A DNA stretch of 64,000 nucleotides from Dryococelus australis (GCA_029891345.1 CM057009.1:286140966-286204965), one strand, 5' to 3'; counted from the first letter of the stretch, positions 50,791 to 61,434 are shown. The notes: generated by a model not told the origin, from the sequence alone. Program-made: numbers and translations.

Positions 50791-50893
50791 GTGAATTACG
50801 TGTTAGTGATTCACCAACACTTGGTGCTACACAAAAATTATTAAACATATCTATTTCTGAAAGAAAAGTTTTATATTTTATTAATGAGAGGTG
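50715..50893 (+). repeat. Direct repeat pair at the 3' end of the polymerase gene
   Basis: A 43-bp word (CTATTnCTGAAAGAAAA then TTTATATTTTATTAATGAGAG, GTG) occurs at 50715-50757 and 50851-50893 with few differences. A partial third copy (TTTATTAATGAGAG) ends at 50708. Confidence 0.75.
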
Positions 50894-50951
50894 GTATGTG
50901 TTTTGCATACTATGTATTTTTGAAAGAAACGATTGATATTTTGGAGATATT

Positions 50952-50977
50952 AAGGCGTCCCAAAAAAGGGATGCCTT
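50952..50977. terminator. Hairpin between convergent Polinton genes
   Basis: AAGGCGTCCC, loop of six A, GGGATGCCTT: a 10-bp stem with one wobble or mismatch. It lies between the end of polB (plus) and the end of the minus-strand capsid-type gene at 51007, where transcripts of both would end. Confidence 0.5.
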
Positions 50978-51006
50978 TTATGTTTTCTAATAAAATAGCA
51001 AAATTT

Positions 51007-51607
51007 TAAACATCTTTAATTTCGAAAACAACGTCGATATCAGAACCATCAAAATCATTTGAATTTCCATTTTCGTCTCTAATTTCTAGAACAATGTTAT
51101 TAAACTGCTCATTATTAATTTTATCAAATAGTTTGAAATGGGGGCTCATAAATAACATAGTCTCTGAAACCAAACATGGTTTTGGTGAAAAACTAGCAAT
51201 TATATTAGTCTCCAAATGGTAAGATTCATTGATTTTTTTTAAACTTGCCATATGCCAATTTACAATGAACATTGATTGTTTTATATGGACTAAAATTAGG
51301 CAATTTAGTGCCCACAACAACTTTGTCTTTTTCAATAGTTAATTTCCTTTCAAAACTGAGAAAAACTTATTTCAAAGATTCATCATCATATTGGCCTATG
51401 GGAATTGTTATAACTGTATTTTTTATCAATAACAGGACTCATTTTTTCAATTGTAGTTACAGTATTATTCTCCACATTTGGAGTTAAGAATTTTGTATGA
51501 AAAATTATAAATGCTATCGATTTATCTTTATGAATTATATCATAGTGAAGGTTCTTCTTTAGAATAGAACTATTGTTTGTTGACTTGAAAATTTTATTAT
51601 TATACAT
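51007..51607 (-). pseudogene. Polinton minor capsid-type (penton-like) protein remnant
   Basis: Two adjacent minus-strand frames (51607-51386 and 51335-51007) make one gene broken by a shift near 51340-51385. The C-terminal end, FNNIVLEIRDENGNSNDFDG then DIDVVFEIKDV, has the D-x-x-G-x-x-x-(D/N)-x-x-G-x-(D/E)-I-x-(V/I) pattern typical of the jelly-roll end of a conserved Polinton gene located between polymerase and ATPase. I infer a minor capsid role from position and pattern, not from a full-length match. Confidence 0.5.
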
Positions 51608-51632
51608 TTATTACAATAATTATTGTAATTAA

Positions 51633-52471
51633 ATGAAAAATGTTGACTGGGATGTTGGTGTTTTAATTTCTGAAGAATCTTCTAAGAATAATAATAATGG
51701 CGAACTTTTGCCTGATGATATTAGAGTTATGATAGTTGGTCCTAGTAATGGCGTGAAAACTAATTTGATGATAATTTTTATTTATAATATGGAGTCGTAA
51801 AATTTTAATCAACTAAAATATAGTCAATTACAAGATGATTTTGAAGTGATACCCAAAAATGTTAATGAAGAAATGGCACATTTTAAAAATAACACTGAGG
51901 AAATGAATCCCTTAGATCAATGCGAAAACAAATCTCTAATTGTATTTGACATTATTAAGATATGATTCCTGAATATTTTACTCGAGGAAGACATAAAAAT
52001 ATTGATGTTTTATATTTGGCTCAAACTTGTTCCAGAGTGCCTAAACAATTGGCAAGATACAATACAATTTTTTTGTGTATATTTAGACAAGATGAAGAAA
52101 CACTTAATTTAATCAGCAAGCTAAGATGTGCTGTTAAAGATGAGATGATTGTGAACCTTTCATCAACAGCAAAATGGACTAAAAATTATTAATATGGAAT
52201 TTAGCCAGTGCACTACCAAATGGCTATAATGTATATTATTATTATATAGTCCTTGTTTATATGATATAAGTAAGATGATACTAACTTAAAGCATATTTAT
52301 AATGATTTTATTGCTGGAGATATGCCTTATGAAAAATTTAAAGAAATTTGTGCAAAATGTTGGGATGAACATTATGGTTTTATTACAATAGATACGAATA
52401 GAAAAATTATCTATGGTAGGTATAGAAATAAAATTAAAGAGTTTATTATTTTAAAATTTGTATATAAATGA
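51633..52471 (+). pseudogene. Polinton genome-packaging ATPase (FtsK/A32-like)
   Basis: From ATG 51633: an N-terminal segment, then MIVGPSNGVKTNLM at about 51728-51770, a Walker A with GPSxSGKT altered to GPSNGVKT. LIVFD near 51940 is the Walker B, followed by PEYFTRGRHKNIDVLYLAQT, a sensor-type segment typical of the family. The C-terminal end is MPYEKFKEICAKCW then FITIDTNRKIIYGRYR. There are stops at about 51798 and 52190 and a frameshift near 51955. It would pump DNA into the capsid. The stop (TGA 52469-52471) overlaps the start of the next small ORF. Confidence 0.85.
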
Positions 52472-52638
52472 AGACTTATATAATTATTCTTGCTATTACA
52501 AATATCATTTTTGCACTAGCCAAAAAAGAGAATCAGACAAAATGTGTTATCAACTTTTTAAATAAATGTGGATATCTAGAAGGTGATGCAAATTCGCTTT
52601 CTAAAATTGATACTGAAAAGTACAGAATTATAAATTGA
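52468..52638 (+). CDS. Small secreted-type ORF overlapping the ATPase stop (56 aa)
   Basis: An intact 56-codon frame whose ATG shares the ATGA with the ATPase stop codon. Residues 1-18 form a hydrophobic leader (MKTYIIILAITNIIFALAKK, signal peptide or membrane anchor). The remainder contains two cysteines and VINFLNKCGYLEGD. The FL-x2-x-GYL spacing recalls the peptidoglycan-binding-like propeptide of matrixins, but the piece is too short to name. It is one of the few unbroken frames in the element. Confidence 0.4.
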   Translation: MKTYIIILAITNIIFALAKKENQTKCVINFLNKCGYLEGDANSLSKIDTEKYRIIN

Positions 52639-52835
52639 AGTAGCTACTTCTGCTAAAGCACCAAGTTCAGTTAAAGCAGCAAACAATGAGAGGAATAATT
52701 CCTCCATGATGTAAACCATTGCCGGTTTTTTATAATTTTTTTTTTAGTATTAACATGGCAAGGTTAGCAAGAAACCTTTACCTTATTTTAATTTTTTATT
52801 TTTTTTGCTCAAGTTGATATTTTGTTTAACATTTA

Positions 52836-52873
52836 TCTATACCCAAATCTCTTAATTGATCAATGGGTATAGA
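52836..52873. terminator. Hairpin between convergent Polinton genes
   Basis: TCTATACCCA ... TGGGTATAGA, a perfect 10-bp stem with an 18-base loop. It lies between the plus-strand gene ending at 52638 and the minus-strand phospholipase-like gene ending at 52926. Same position logic as the hairpin at 50952. Confidence 0.5.
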
Positions 52874-52925
52874 GAAAGTTAAGCTTATTATCTTAATTTA
52901 TATAAGTAAAAAATATATATGTTTA

Positions 52926-53345
52926 TTAAAACATTTTAATTCCCCAACCTAATTTTATTTTTGTAAACATACTTGAGGCAAAAGCTGCAGAAGCAATTTT
53001 TTCTCCAATTGGACTATCTTCATTTAACCAGATATCTTTTCTTCTTTTTGTAAAATTTTATCAACTTCATGCCTATATTCTAAATCTTTGTGTTCTCTAT
53101 ATGCAATATCATGAAATTTACAAGCTTCATTTAAATTATTTATTCCCCTGTCTCATCTTTCTAATCTTTCATTTAATTTTTTTAATGGTCCACAATAATT
53201 ATAACCTGGAAAATGCATTTTACGAAAATTTAAATTGTTTAGTGCCCAATTTATCACACCTTTTCCACGGTGTTCAGAATTCCAAAATGTGTGTGGAATT
53301 ACATTTAAAACTCATATTTGATATGGAATTACTTTCGGATTATTA
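52926..53345 (-). pseudogene. Phospholipase A2-like (parvovirus VP1-type) Polinton gene
   Basis: The minus-strand translation has, in order, HFPGYNYCGPLKKL (calcium-loop type, G-Y-x-Y-x-G-P), then NNLNEACKFHDIAYREH, with the catalytic His-Asp pair of the viral phospholipase A2 fold, and a C-terminal tail SPIGEKIASAAFASSMFTKI. It ends with TAA at 52926-52928. One in-frame TGA at 53153-53155 and another stop near 53310 break it. In parvoviruses this domain lets incoming particles leave the endosome; in Polintons a similar domain is inferred to be part of a minor virion protein. It is divergent to the capsid gene at 53598. Confidence 0.7.
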
Positions 53346-54750
53346 ACAACAAATTAAAAAAAATTTATTGTTTAACATATTCATTATACTTACCTTTTCA
53401 TGTTAACAATATTTATTACCAGCAGTTTCTTAACCATAAATAATTAACAATCTATAGATTAATTTTCGAACATCGTCCATCTAAATATGTTCTTTTGGCA
53501 AACTATTGTATTTGTTATACCTTCACCAGATTTAGGAGAATTTCACTCGATGAACTCCCTCTATATCCTTCTTTTATATAATTTTTTTTACTTATAAATG
53601 AGTTATAAAATCATTGAGAGTTTTGAGAGACAAACTTTCCTCCCAACTGATCAAATGATGGGAGATTTTCATATTTACAATAATAGAATCGAATTTGATA
53701 TTCCCATAAGAGATGGCTTTTCTTTTCCAAAATATGCTTATGTTTTGGAAGAATATCGCCTACTAAAGAGAGACAAAGATGGAGATGAGGGAAAATACGA
53801 AAAATTAGATAACGTTGATGTTTGTTCTAATTTTTTTCCATTTTAGTTTTCTACAGTAGAAATTTCAAAACATGGGCATATTATTGAAGCTGTTAATAAT
53901 CCAGGAATAACCCCAACAATGATGAATATTTTGCTAAGATCACCAGGTGAACAAAATAATTAAGATTCTACTGATATTAATAATAAATTTCGAGTAAAAT
54001 CTGTTCGTAGTGATAAAATAAATGAAATAATGTATCTGTTAAGATATTTGTTTGGCTTTATTCGCGATAATAATGAAGTTTACTGGAAAGATGGTTATAA
54101 AATTACTTTTTTTTTATAAATTCATCTGATAACAATTGTTTATTTGTTTATGAAACTCAAAAAGCAGATGGCTCAGTTGATAAATCTTATGCTGATCCAG
54201 GTAGAATTTTTATTGAAAACTTAGAAATTTTTTACCCTATTGTTGAGTACGAAGCTAACACATCAATTACAATTAAAGAAAAAATATATGAAATCCTAAA
54301 CTTCATATTGGTTTTTAAGTATTGGCAATTTTTAGAAAAATAAGTACGTGCTGGAGCAACAGTTTTTAACTTTGATATAAATAATCAGTTTAATAATTTG
54401 CAATTTGACATGCCTGATTTTGTAATTGTGGGTTTCCAAACTAATAGAAAAAATCGCGCTGAGCAGTATGTGCATGCTTCATTGTTTGATCATTGTAATG
54501 TGAGAAATATTTTTGTTAAAAATGATAGAAATGAAATTTTTCCTAAAATAAAATAGGTATCTAGATATTGAAAATGATATTTGTCTTAAAATGTGTCTGG
54601 ATTTTAATGATTTCAGAAATTCACGAACAAATTTAGATAATATATACAGAAATAATGAAACGTTATAATAAGCCAAGTACAAACTATCATGGGGATATAA
54701 ATTATTATTCATTTGGTGGACGAATACCTTTATATGTTACTAGCTGACCC

Positions 54751-54768
54751 GACAGACGTCGTTCTGTC
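54751..54768 (-). terminator. Helitron 3' hairpin (transposition terminator)
   Basis: A 6-bp stem GACAGA/TCTGTC with a 6-base loop, seven bases from the CTAG end: the standard Helitron 3' terminator architecture. Confidence 0.85.
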
Positions 54769-55091
54769 AAAAGCTATTGGACTGTGGCAGTCCTATAAAC
54801 TTATCTTTTCTGGTCAAGTTCTGGTGTCACCAGAACAGATAAGTTTGTGATACTATACAGTGACAAATGTGTAATTTAAATAAAAAAATAAAAATGAACG
54901 TATTTTAGAGTGATCACTTTATTTATTGACTATCAAATAATTACCGTGATATCAACAATACATTTGCATAATGTTAATATACTTTTCTATGTATTTTTAA
55001 TGTCATAATCATAAACAACAAATATTTACAAAATTCAGTTTTCTGTTTCGTACACTGCATTACTTTAGTAATATTGTGTTAAATGATATTT

Positions 55092-58000
55092 TCATTGTAA
55101 TGCTTTATGGTACACAATATTTTTTGTTTGATTTCCTGGAGCATAAACAAACAAAGCTGATGGTTTTCCAATACGGGAACAGGCGACATACAATTGGCCA
55201 TTGGATAAACATGGGTTTTCAAGATCAATGCCGCAAACACTCAATGACTGCCCCTGGTATTTATTTATGGTCATAGCGAAAGCAAGCCGCACTGGAAACT
55301 GCAGTCGTTTAAATTCAAATGGTATGTCAGTTGGAATCATTGGGATGCGAGGTATCAAAACGTCTTCTCCTTTATACTTTCCCTTTAGAATGGGTGCTTC
55401 GATCACGTTGTTCAGTAATTTTTTTTAACGCTAGCCGTGTGCCGTTACAAAGATGCGGTTGGTTGATATTTCGCAACATTATGATCACCGATCCGACCTT
55501 TAATTGAAGATTGTGAGGCGGCAATCCTGGAAAATCCAGCGAGTTCAGAAATTCGGGAGGATAGTTGACGACATCATTTTGGTTAGTAGCGGAATCAACT
55601 GATTTGTATGTCCTCAATTCACCGGCAATTTCATTTTGAATTTTGAAATTTAATTCATTTACATCCATGTTTTTGGCAACCAATATAGCTCGTTCGCTCA
55701 ACCAAATATGATCTCTGCAATTTTGAGCAACGTTTGGAAACACCTTTTGAATGAGTTCGGTTTTTTATTCAGTAAACTGACAAAAATTGTCAGGAAAGGT
55801 AATGCAGCCAGTCAAAACGTCTGAAGGGAATTAGCCATTACCTATGTCTATGAGTTGTTTTGAAAATATTTCTCCAGATCGATCATTTTGCAACTCGACA
55901 CGCATATTCTTGCTTAAATTTAATATCTTGACATGTTTCCACAAAACGGAGGCCTTTAAACATGCATTAAGTTCATCAGCTGGCGTTGACCGTGGAATCA
56001 CTGGCAATGTTTGACGAAAATCTCCTGCTTACTAAATCATCGCACCACCAAATCGGTTTTGATTGTTCCGCAGATCTTGCATGGTTCGGTCTAATGCCTC
56101 CAAAGACTTTTTATGTGCCATCGTGCATTCATCCCACACTATCATTTTACATTGCTGCAAAACCTTTGCCATTGCAGAGTTCTTCGAAATGTTGCAGATC
56201 GGAGTTTCGTTGCTTTGCATATTCAACGGCAATTTTAGCACTGAATGGGCTGTTCGACTGCCTTCCAACAATGTAGCTGCAATGCCTGATGAAGCAAGTG
56301 CGAGTGCAATTTCATTGTGTGAGCGAATTGTTGCTAAAATTAATGAAATCAAAAAAGTTTTTCCTGTACCACCAGGAGCGTCCAAGAAGTAAATCCCTCC
56401 AGTTCCATCATTTACAACTTTCATAAGAGTATCAAATACATTCTTTTGTTGTTGGTTCAACAGTGGAAGATTTATTCGAACTGATTCTCTTAAAGCATCG
56501 AGCTCGTATATGTTTTCGCGTTGCAACTCTTGATTAAAAGCGTCGTGCATCGGGCGATTGGGCGCGGCCATGCCTAATTGAGATAATACTTTGTTTGACA
56601 TCATTAAGCACATGTCCTCAATTGATATTAACGCCTCGTAAATTTCTTCACTGACTTGTAAATTTGGATTTCCTGTTCTAGTGCGCATTTGATGAAAGAT
56701 ATCGTCACACATATCATCTTTGTATTTTATCCATAAATCAATTGGTTTTGATGGGAAGCATGTTGATATAATTATAGAAAACAATGTTCGTATTTGATAA
56801 GCTTGTGAAGAAATCACAGCATCATTGAGAGGTTGATCCCAATGAGCATCATTTTCTAACAGTTGCAAACGTTGACAGGCTTCTCTGTAAGAGCCACACA
56901 ATTCGCCATTAACAGTTAGTAAATGTTGGAATGATGTTGGGCCTCGAACATTGACTAATAGCAATCGCAAATAAAAACACTCATAGTTGCATGGATGGAC
57001 TGAATAAATTAGACCTATTACATCGGTGGAATATTAATTTGGGTTACCTGGAACTGGTTTTCCTTGTTTCTGTAGTTGAAATTTCTTTGAGGATTGATTC
57101 CAAGTATAATATTTTGGCATTTCAGAGTATAGCAGTGTTCGGGCGAAATCATCATTCTGACAAATTAAAAAAAAACTGGTCAAGGTTGTAGATGGTGGTT
57201 GAAAAGCTGGTTGTAATGCGTTCTGTGCCATGAAATATACTCTTTGGCCATTTTCTAAGTGTATGGCTAAGTGAACAACAGTGGGGTGTCTTTCATGAAT
57301 GGGAAAAGAAAAAATGCGCGAAATTGCTTCATTACTGCTAACATAGCGGCCCATTTGGTATTGGGTAACGTCGTCATTGGAATTTTCTGCAACAACTACA
57401 ATCACAGCCATGTCACTTCCTTTGATTACATATTTACAAATGAATTTGATAGATTTCACGGAATGGCAAGATTCAACATTGATGTACGCCTTGAAAGTCT
57501 TTGATAGGATCGGTGAATATGGAACAATCCAAAGATTATCAATTTCAATGTCTTGTTGATTCACTTTGACAATTGTTGATCTTCCGTTGTCTGTAGTCGA
57601 TCGGCGACGATACAATGGATAACCATCATTTCCGGTAATTGTTTCTGCTACTAATGCCCATGGATAACGCTTCGAACATTTACCATCTACCATACACAGT
57701 GAATTTTGATTAAGTATTCCACAGGGACCATGAATCATGTTTTTAATAACTACCTCATGCAAGCCTGGATCAACTTATATATCAGGGATTTCAGCTGATA
57801 TCACTTCATCAACTTCATTTGGTCTTATCTTCTCAACCAACCTAATCAGAATATGTGCATGAGGCAATCCACGTTTCTGCCACTCCACAGAATACATCCA
57901 GCAGCGTGTCTCGCCAAACACGCTATGTTTCACTATGAAATTAATTAAAGATTTCAACTTTTGTTTGAAGACTCTTCCCTAATGTCATGGCGATCAATGG

Positions 58001-59642
58001 GTGATTTCCCAGGGAATAACTCAAGTTTGATTTTTGTCCACTGCAGAGTGAACGTGAATGTGATAAATAAATCTATTGTACCATAATGACGAACATACGA
58101 CATGGCATCTTGAGCATATTCATGCATATGTCGAGGACTTCCGATGTATGTTGTTGGAAGAATTGTCATCCGGCCGACATTCTCTGCATTTCCATCAGTA
58201 TTAATCGCATCTCGAATGTGAATATACTCTTCAGAACGGAGTTTGGTCTGGTTCAACCTGATGAATGTCCATCGCTCTGTTTCAATTTTGACATACATAT
58301 CAACAGCATATTGGCGAAATAATCGCCGACATTTCAAGATGTGATTGTCTTCATTTTCACAAACCATCAGGCGGTTCATTGAACAACAAACCAACAAACA
58401 AACAAAAAAGTAAGTTCATTGAACTGACTTTTTTGTTGGTTTCGGCACCTGTAAATAAATCATTGTTTTAATAACAGTGATTGAATTTGCATATAATACA
58501 TATAGTAGCAGATACAAAATCTCCATTGCTAAACCTAATTTTTAATTACCTGTAAGGGGATTTAACATCTTGATTGAGAAGTGATAACCATCTTCACCTT
58601 GCCAAAATATGATGGGATATTGTAGCGCATCATATGAGCGGTGTGTTTCATACACACACTGTAACTGATCATTCCGGTGATGTAAAACCATATCACGGGC
58701 TTCCAAATTTTCTCCAACTATAACAATGGCAACTTCATCAATTGTAGGTGCATTGAAATGTCTTGTATGTTGACCCACAGGAGTTTTATCAGCTCTGATT
58801 ACAATTTTGATTATCAGATTGCATGAGATCCAGTGTAATTTTGAACAATGTAATCAACTGATTGTGTTGATGAAAGAAAGTTTGTAATTCTTCTACAATA
58901 GACCTCTTCACTGAACTATTATGTGCACAACGTAGATCAATTGCTTGTGTTGAATTGCCATGAAATAAATTTGCAGGAATTTGTAGTCGCCATCTGACAC
59001 TGGCAACTGTGAACCTGCTCGGTGATATATTTGGCCTTGTATCTGTAAATTAAAAATACAGGTTTATTACTTTTGTTACAAAAACTATAAAATAAAATAA
59101 ACAAAGTAATACGGGGGGTAAGTCTGTTTGTTATATGTTACCTTGAAAGTTGGCATGAAATTGTCCCGAACTACATTTGTTGCCCCAAATGAAGTCATTT
59201 GGAAGCAGTTGTTATATTTTTGGATATTTGTAAGGAAATGTATGGAATCCGTTCCTGTTCCTGAAACCAATGAGTACAATGGCTCTGGTGGCGGAACCAA
59301 TGGCACTAATTTCACTTTGCCATTTGCGCAACACAATCCAGTGGCTTCATTTTTGTATTTCAATGCCTTACAATGTGGGCAAACTGAGTTCATAGATCCA
59401 ATAGCAACGCATTGGTAGGCACTGTAGTCAATTGAAACATTGTAACTGAAAGCAGCTCGTTTCAAACTTTCAATATTATTAGCTGAATGACGCGCTGCAC
59501 AGGTTTGTGATATCCAAATCCTTTCAATTTCATTTCGCTCTTCACGTTGCTGTGCAGTCCGATTAGACTGAAAATTAACTTGATTTCTAGCATTTCGAGT
59601 TCTTCGACTCAAATTGCTCCGCCCGCGTCTTATAGGCGGCAT
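55092..59642 (-). pseudogene. Helitron RepHel (HUH nickase plus PIF1-like helicase), broken into several frames
   Basis: N-terminus MPPIRRGRSNLSRRTRNARN starts at 59642, with a zinc-binding segment (CPHCKALKY...CCANGKV). The Helitron N-terminal domain runs through 58397-57775 and contains the HUH motif GLPHAHILIRL near 57855. The catalytic Tyr motif is in the 57762-57034 frame (FICKYVIKGSDMA). The PIF1-like helicase begins in the 56970-56032 frame (Walker A DAPGGTGKTF, Walker B MIVWDECTMAHK). It continues in 55743-55372 and ends in 55406-55092 (LAFAMTINKYQGQSL, QLYVACSRIG). The frames join with a few stops or shifts (for example near 57765, 55830 and 55390). HUH, Tyr and helicase motifs are all present in sequence, so decay is recent. 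Confidence 0.88.
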
Positions 59643-60207
59643 GAGTCTTGAACTGAGTATAAATGGAAACGCACACAAAATAAACCAATCAACCAAAGAT
59701 AAATCGAGGAACTTGTTTGTCGATTGAGAAGCGAAGATTTAAAAACAACCAAGAAAATAATTGAGAATCTACTGAAAAAACTATCAAAGACAAACTGTTT
59801 AAAGTAGAAAGAGAAAGTGTCAAATCTAAGGATGCATTCAAGTAGTTTATAGTAATTTTAAGGTTGCGTTCATAATTATAAAGTTACTAATTAAATTTTA
59901 AATGTTTTTTCTTTATATTATGGTTTGGTACTCTTTTGTTTTATTTGAATAAAACAGAACAGTAAGACAATGAATCGAAAGTCGATTTTAGGGTGTCTGA
60001 GATCGATTCACTTGATCGATCCATTGCTCAAATCGATCTTTACGACCTCAAAAAATCGATTCTTCGATTAATCGATCTCGGATCGTCCATCCATAGAATT
60101 GACAGCTAGGAACAGTTTGAATGGGAAAAAGAAAAATGTGGTTTTTACGTTTTTCAGTGCAATTTTTCCAATTTTTCTCCTCATAAGAACCTTCCTCGGA
60201 CTTCAAC

Positions 60208-60210
<3 letters not shown>

Positions 60211-60298
<88 letters not shown>
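60211..60298. repeat. (TA)n microsatellite inside the Helitron 5' end
   Basis: About 44 TA units located 80 bases inside the Helitron TC terminus, between the terminus and the RepHel gene. Confidence 0.97.
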
Positions 60299-60304
<6 letters not shown>

Positions 60305-60755
60305 GCTGAATTTGTCCAGCCATTCTCGAGTTTTGTGCTTAGCAACACATTTAGCCATTCATTTTTATTTATATAGATTGACTGCCTATATAGAAAAACA
60401 GCAGTAGTTAAAGATAAAACAAATATAAAATTAGTGTAGATTTTAAAAAAGCTATTGAGGATGGCATTAATTGTAATGTTGGTTTAATTAGCCAGCGAAA
60501 TTTAACTTATGAGTATTGAAAGAAAATATCAATGAAGATATATCAATTTTTAATTTTATTAAATGGATAATGTAAATGATTTTACTGAAAAAGAAATTGT
60601 TTCTATTTTTTAATACAATTTTTTAGACTCATAGTTGAGTGGTCGTATTAAAATTTGTTAAGAATTTTTGATCAAATAAAAAATAACAACTTAATTAAAA
60701 TTTTCTCACAGTATAACTTTTTGATAAAACATATATCAATTTTTAAATATTATAA

Positions 60756-60998
60756 TTGGATAAAATTATAGACCTTTTAGAACTTTGGGATATTGGATAC
60801 GAAATTATAAAAACAGCAACTTCCATTGATAAAGAATTGGACCTTGTTTATTACAAAATTGTTTTAAAAATCGGTAAAAATGATTTAAGATCAGATAAAT
60901 TTTCTAATTTTAAAGACTATATTTATGATTTGGATTGCTGTGAAGGTTGGGATTATGGAATCAGTGATGGCTATGCTTCAGATTTTCTTTATTTTTAG
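60756..60998 (+). CDS. Small acidic Polinton ORF near the right TIR, unrecognised
   Basis: An 80-codon intact frame rich in Asp, Ile and Tyr (LLELWDIGYEIIKTATSIDK at its N-terminal part; CCEGWDYGISDG near the end). It sits between the capsid gene and the right inverted repeat in the same direction as the capsid gene. No domain recognised; the AT-rich context allows chance frames of this length. Confidence 0.35.
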   Translation: MDKIIDLLELWDIGYEIIKTATSIDKELDLVYYKIVLKIGKNDLRSDKFSNFKDYIYDLDCCEGWDYGISDGYASDFLYF

Positions 60999-61033
60999 AC
61001 TTAAAAAAGTCATATTTTGGTTTTACTTTTGAT

Positions 61034-61434
61034 GAATAAAATCTATAAATTCTATAGATTATATATATTTTATATTTTCACTCGATTTTGTCATAAATTT
61101 GCTTTATTTAGATAGCTAGCTTGCAAATGGCTTTTTCTAGAAAACATGACGATTTTGCTTGAAAAGCGAGACATTCGCTTTATTTTGGGGTAAAATAGCT
61201 CGTTTTTTAAGGTGGCCCAAACCCTGCTCGGAAATTTTTGAAAAAGTGGTAAATTTACTTGATTTTGGGGTAAAAATGCTTGATTTTGGAGTAAATTTGC
61301 TTGTTTTTTAGAATGCTTAATTTATTAAATTTCAAACCATGATTTTGGTGCAAAAAAACCTTGATTTTGGAGCAAAAAACCACGATTTTTTGATGAAAAT
61401 TGAGTTGTGCTAGAACTCCCCTTTTGCATCTACT
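61034..61434 (-). repeat. Polinton right terminal inverted repeat, with iterons
   Basis: Mirrors 45324-45715. In plus reading it carries TTGATTTTGG-type words near 61258, 61282, 61340 and 61361, which are the same CCAAAATCAA iterons as in the left repeat, and ends CATCTACT. Confidence 0.9.

Larger units (their letters stand above)
54740..60377 (-). mobile_element. Helitron, end-complete, 5.6 kb, nested in the Polinton
   Basis: On the minus strand it starts TCTATATAAATAAAAATGAA at 60377 and ends with a hairpin (GACAGA/TCTGTC, 54751-54768), seven bases and CTAG (54740-54743). The host bases are A before TC and T after CTAG, the required A^T target without duplication. Starts TCTATA and ends GTCGGGTCAGCTAG are common in animal Helitrons. 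It contains RepHel coding sequence with relatively few breaks, so it is younger than its host Polinton. Confidence 0.93.
53598..60519 (+). pseudogene. Polinton major capsid protein (double jelly-roll type), split by the Helitron
   Basis: The 5' part, 53598-54739, begins with MSYKIIESFERQTFLPTDQM (intact for 82 codons). It continues through stops near 53846, 53960, 54117, 54342 and 54556 with capsid-like blocks, including DMPDFVIVGFQTNRKN and HASLFDHCNVRNIFVKNDRN near 54410-54540. The Helitron enters at 54739/54740. The 3' part resumes at 60378 and ends at TGA 60517-60519 with NVGLISQRNLTYEY, a typical capsid C-terminal strand. The frame is compatible across the empty site. The call rests on order, length (about 430 codons without the Helitron) and these short patterns. 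Confidence 0.7.
45324..61434 (+). mobile_element. Polinton/Maverick, end-complete (16.1 kb including a nested Helitron)
   Basis: Both ends are visible: inverted repeats starting AGTAGATG and ending CATCTACT, flanked by the same 6-bp TGGGTG. Polintons begin AG and end CT, as here. The inside carries a virus-like gene set: DNA polymerase B, packaging ATPase, major capsid, a second capsid-type gene and a phospholipase A2-like gene. All are damaged. Without the 5638-bp Helitron it would be about 10.5 kb, short for the class. I found neither the retroviral-type integrase nor the adenovirus-type protease, so it is an internally reduced, non-autonomous copy, or those genes have decayed past recognition. 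Confidence 0.92.

Noticed and set aside
53101-53346. 81-codon plus-strand frame in the Polinton
   Set aside because: It is the antisense shadow of the phospholipase A2-like gene on the minus strand.
55076-59418. Several plus-strand frames of 60-109 codons across 55.1-59.4 kb
   Set aside because: They are antisense to the Helitron RepHel coding sequence, which has clear family motifs on the minus strand.
60048-60323. IYIYIY frames near 60.2 kb
   Set aside because: Same cause: the (TA)n tract inside the Helitron.
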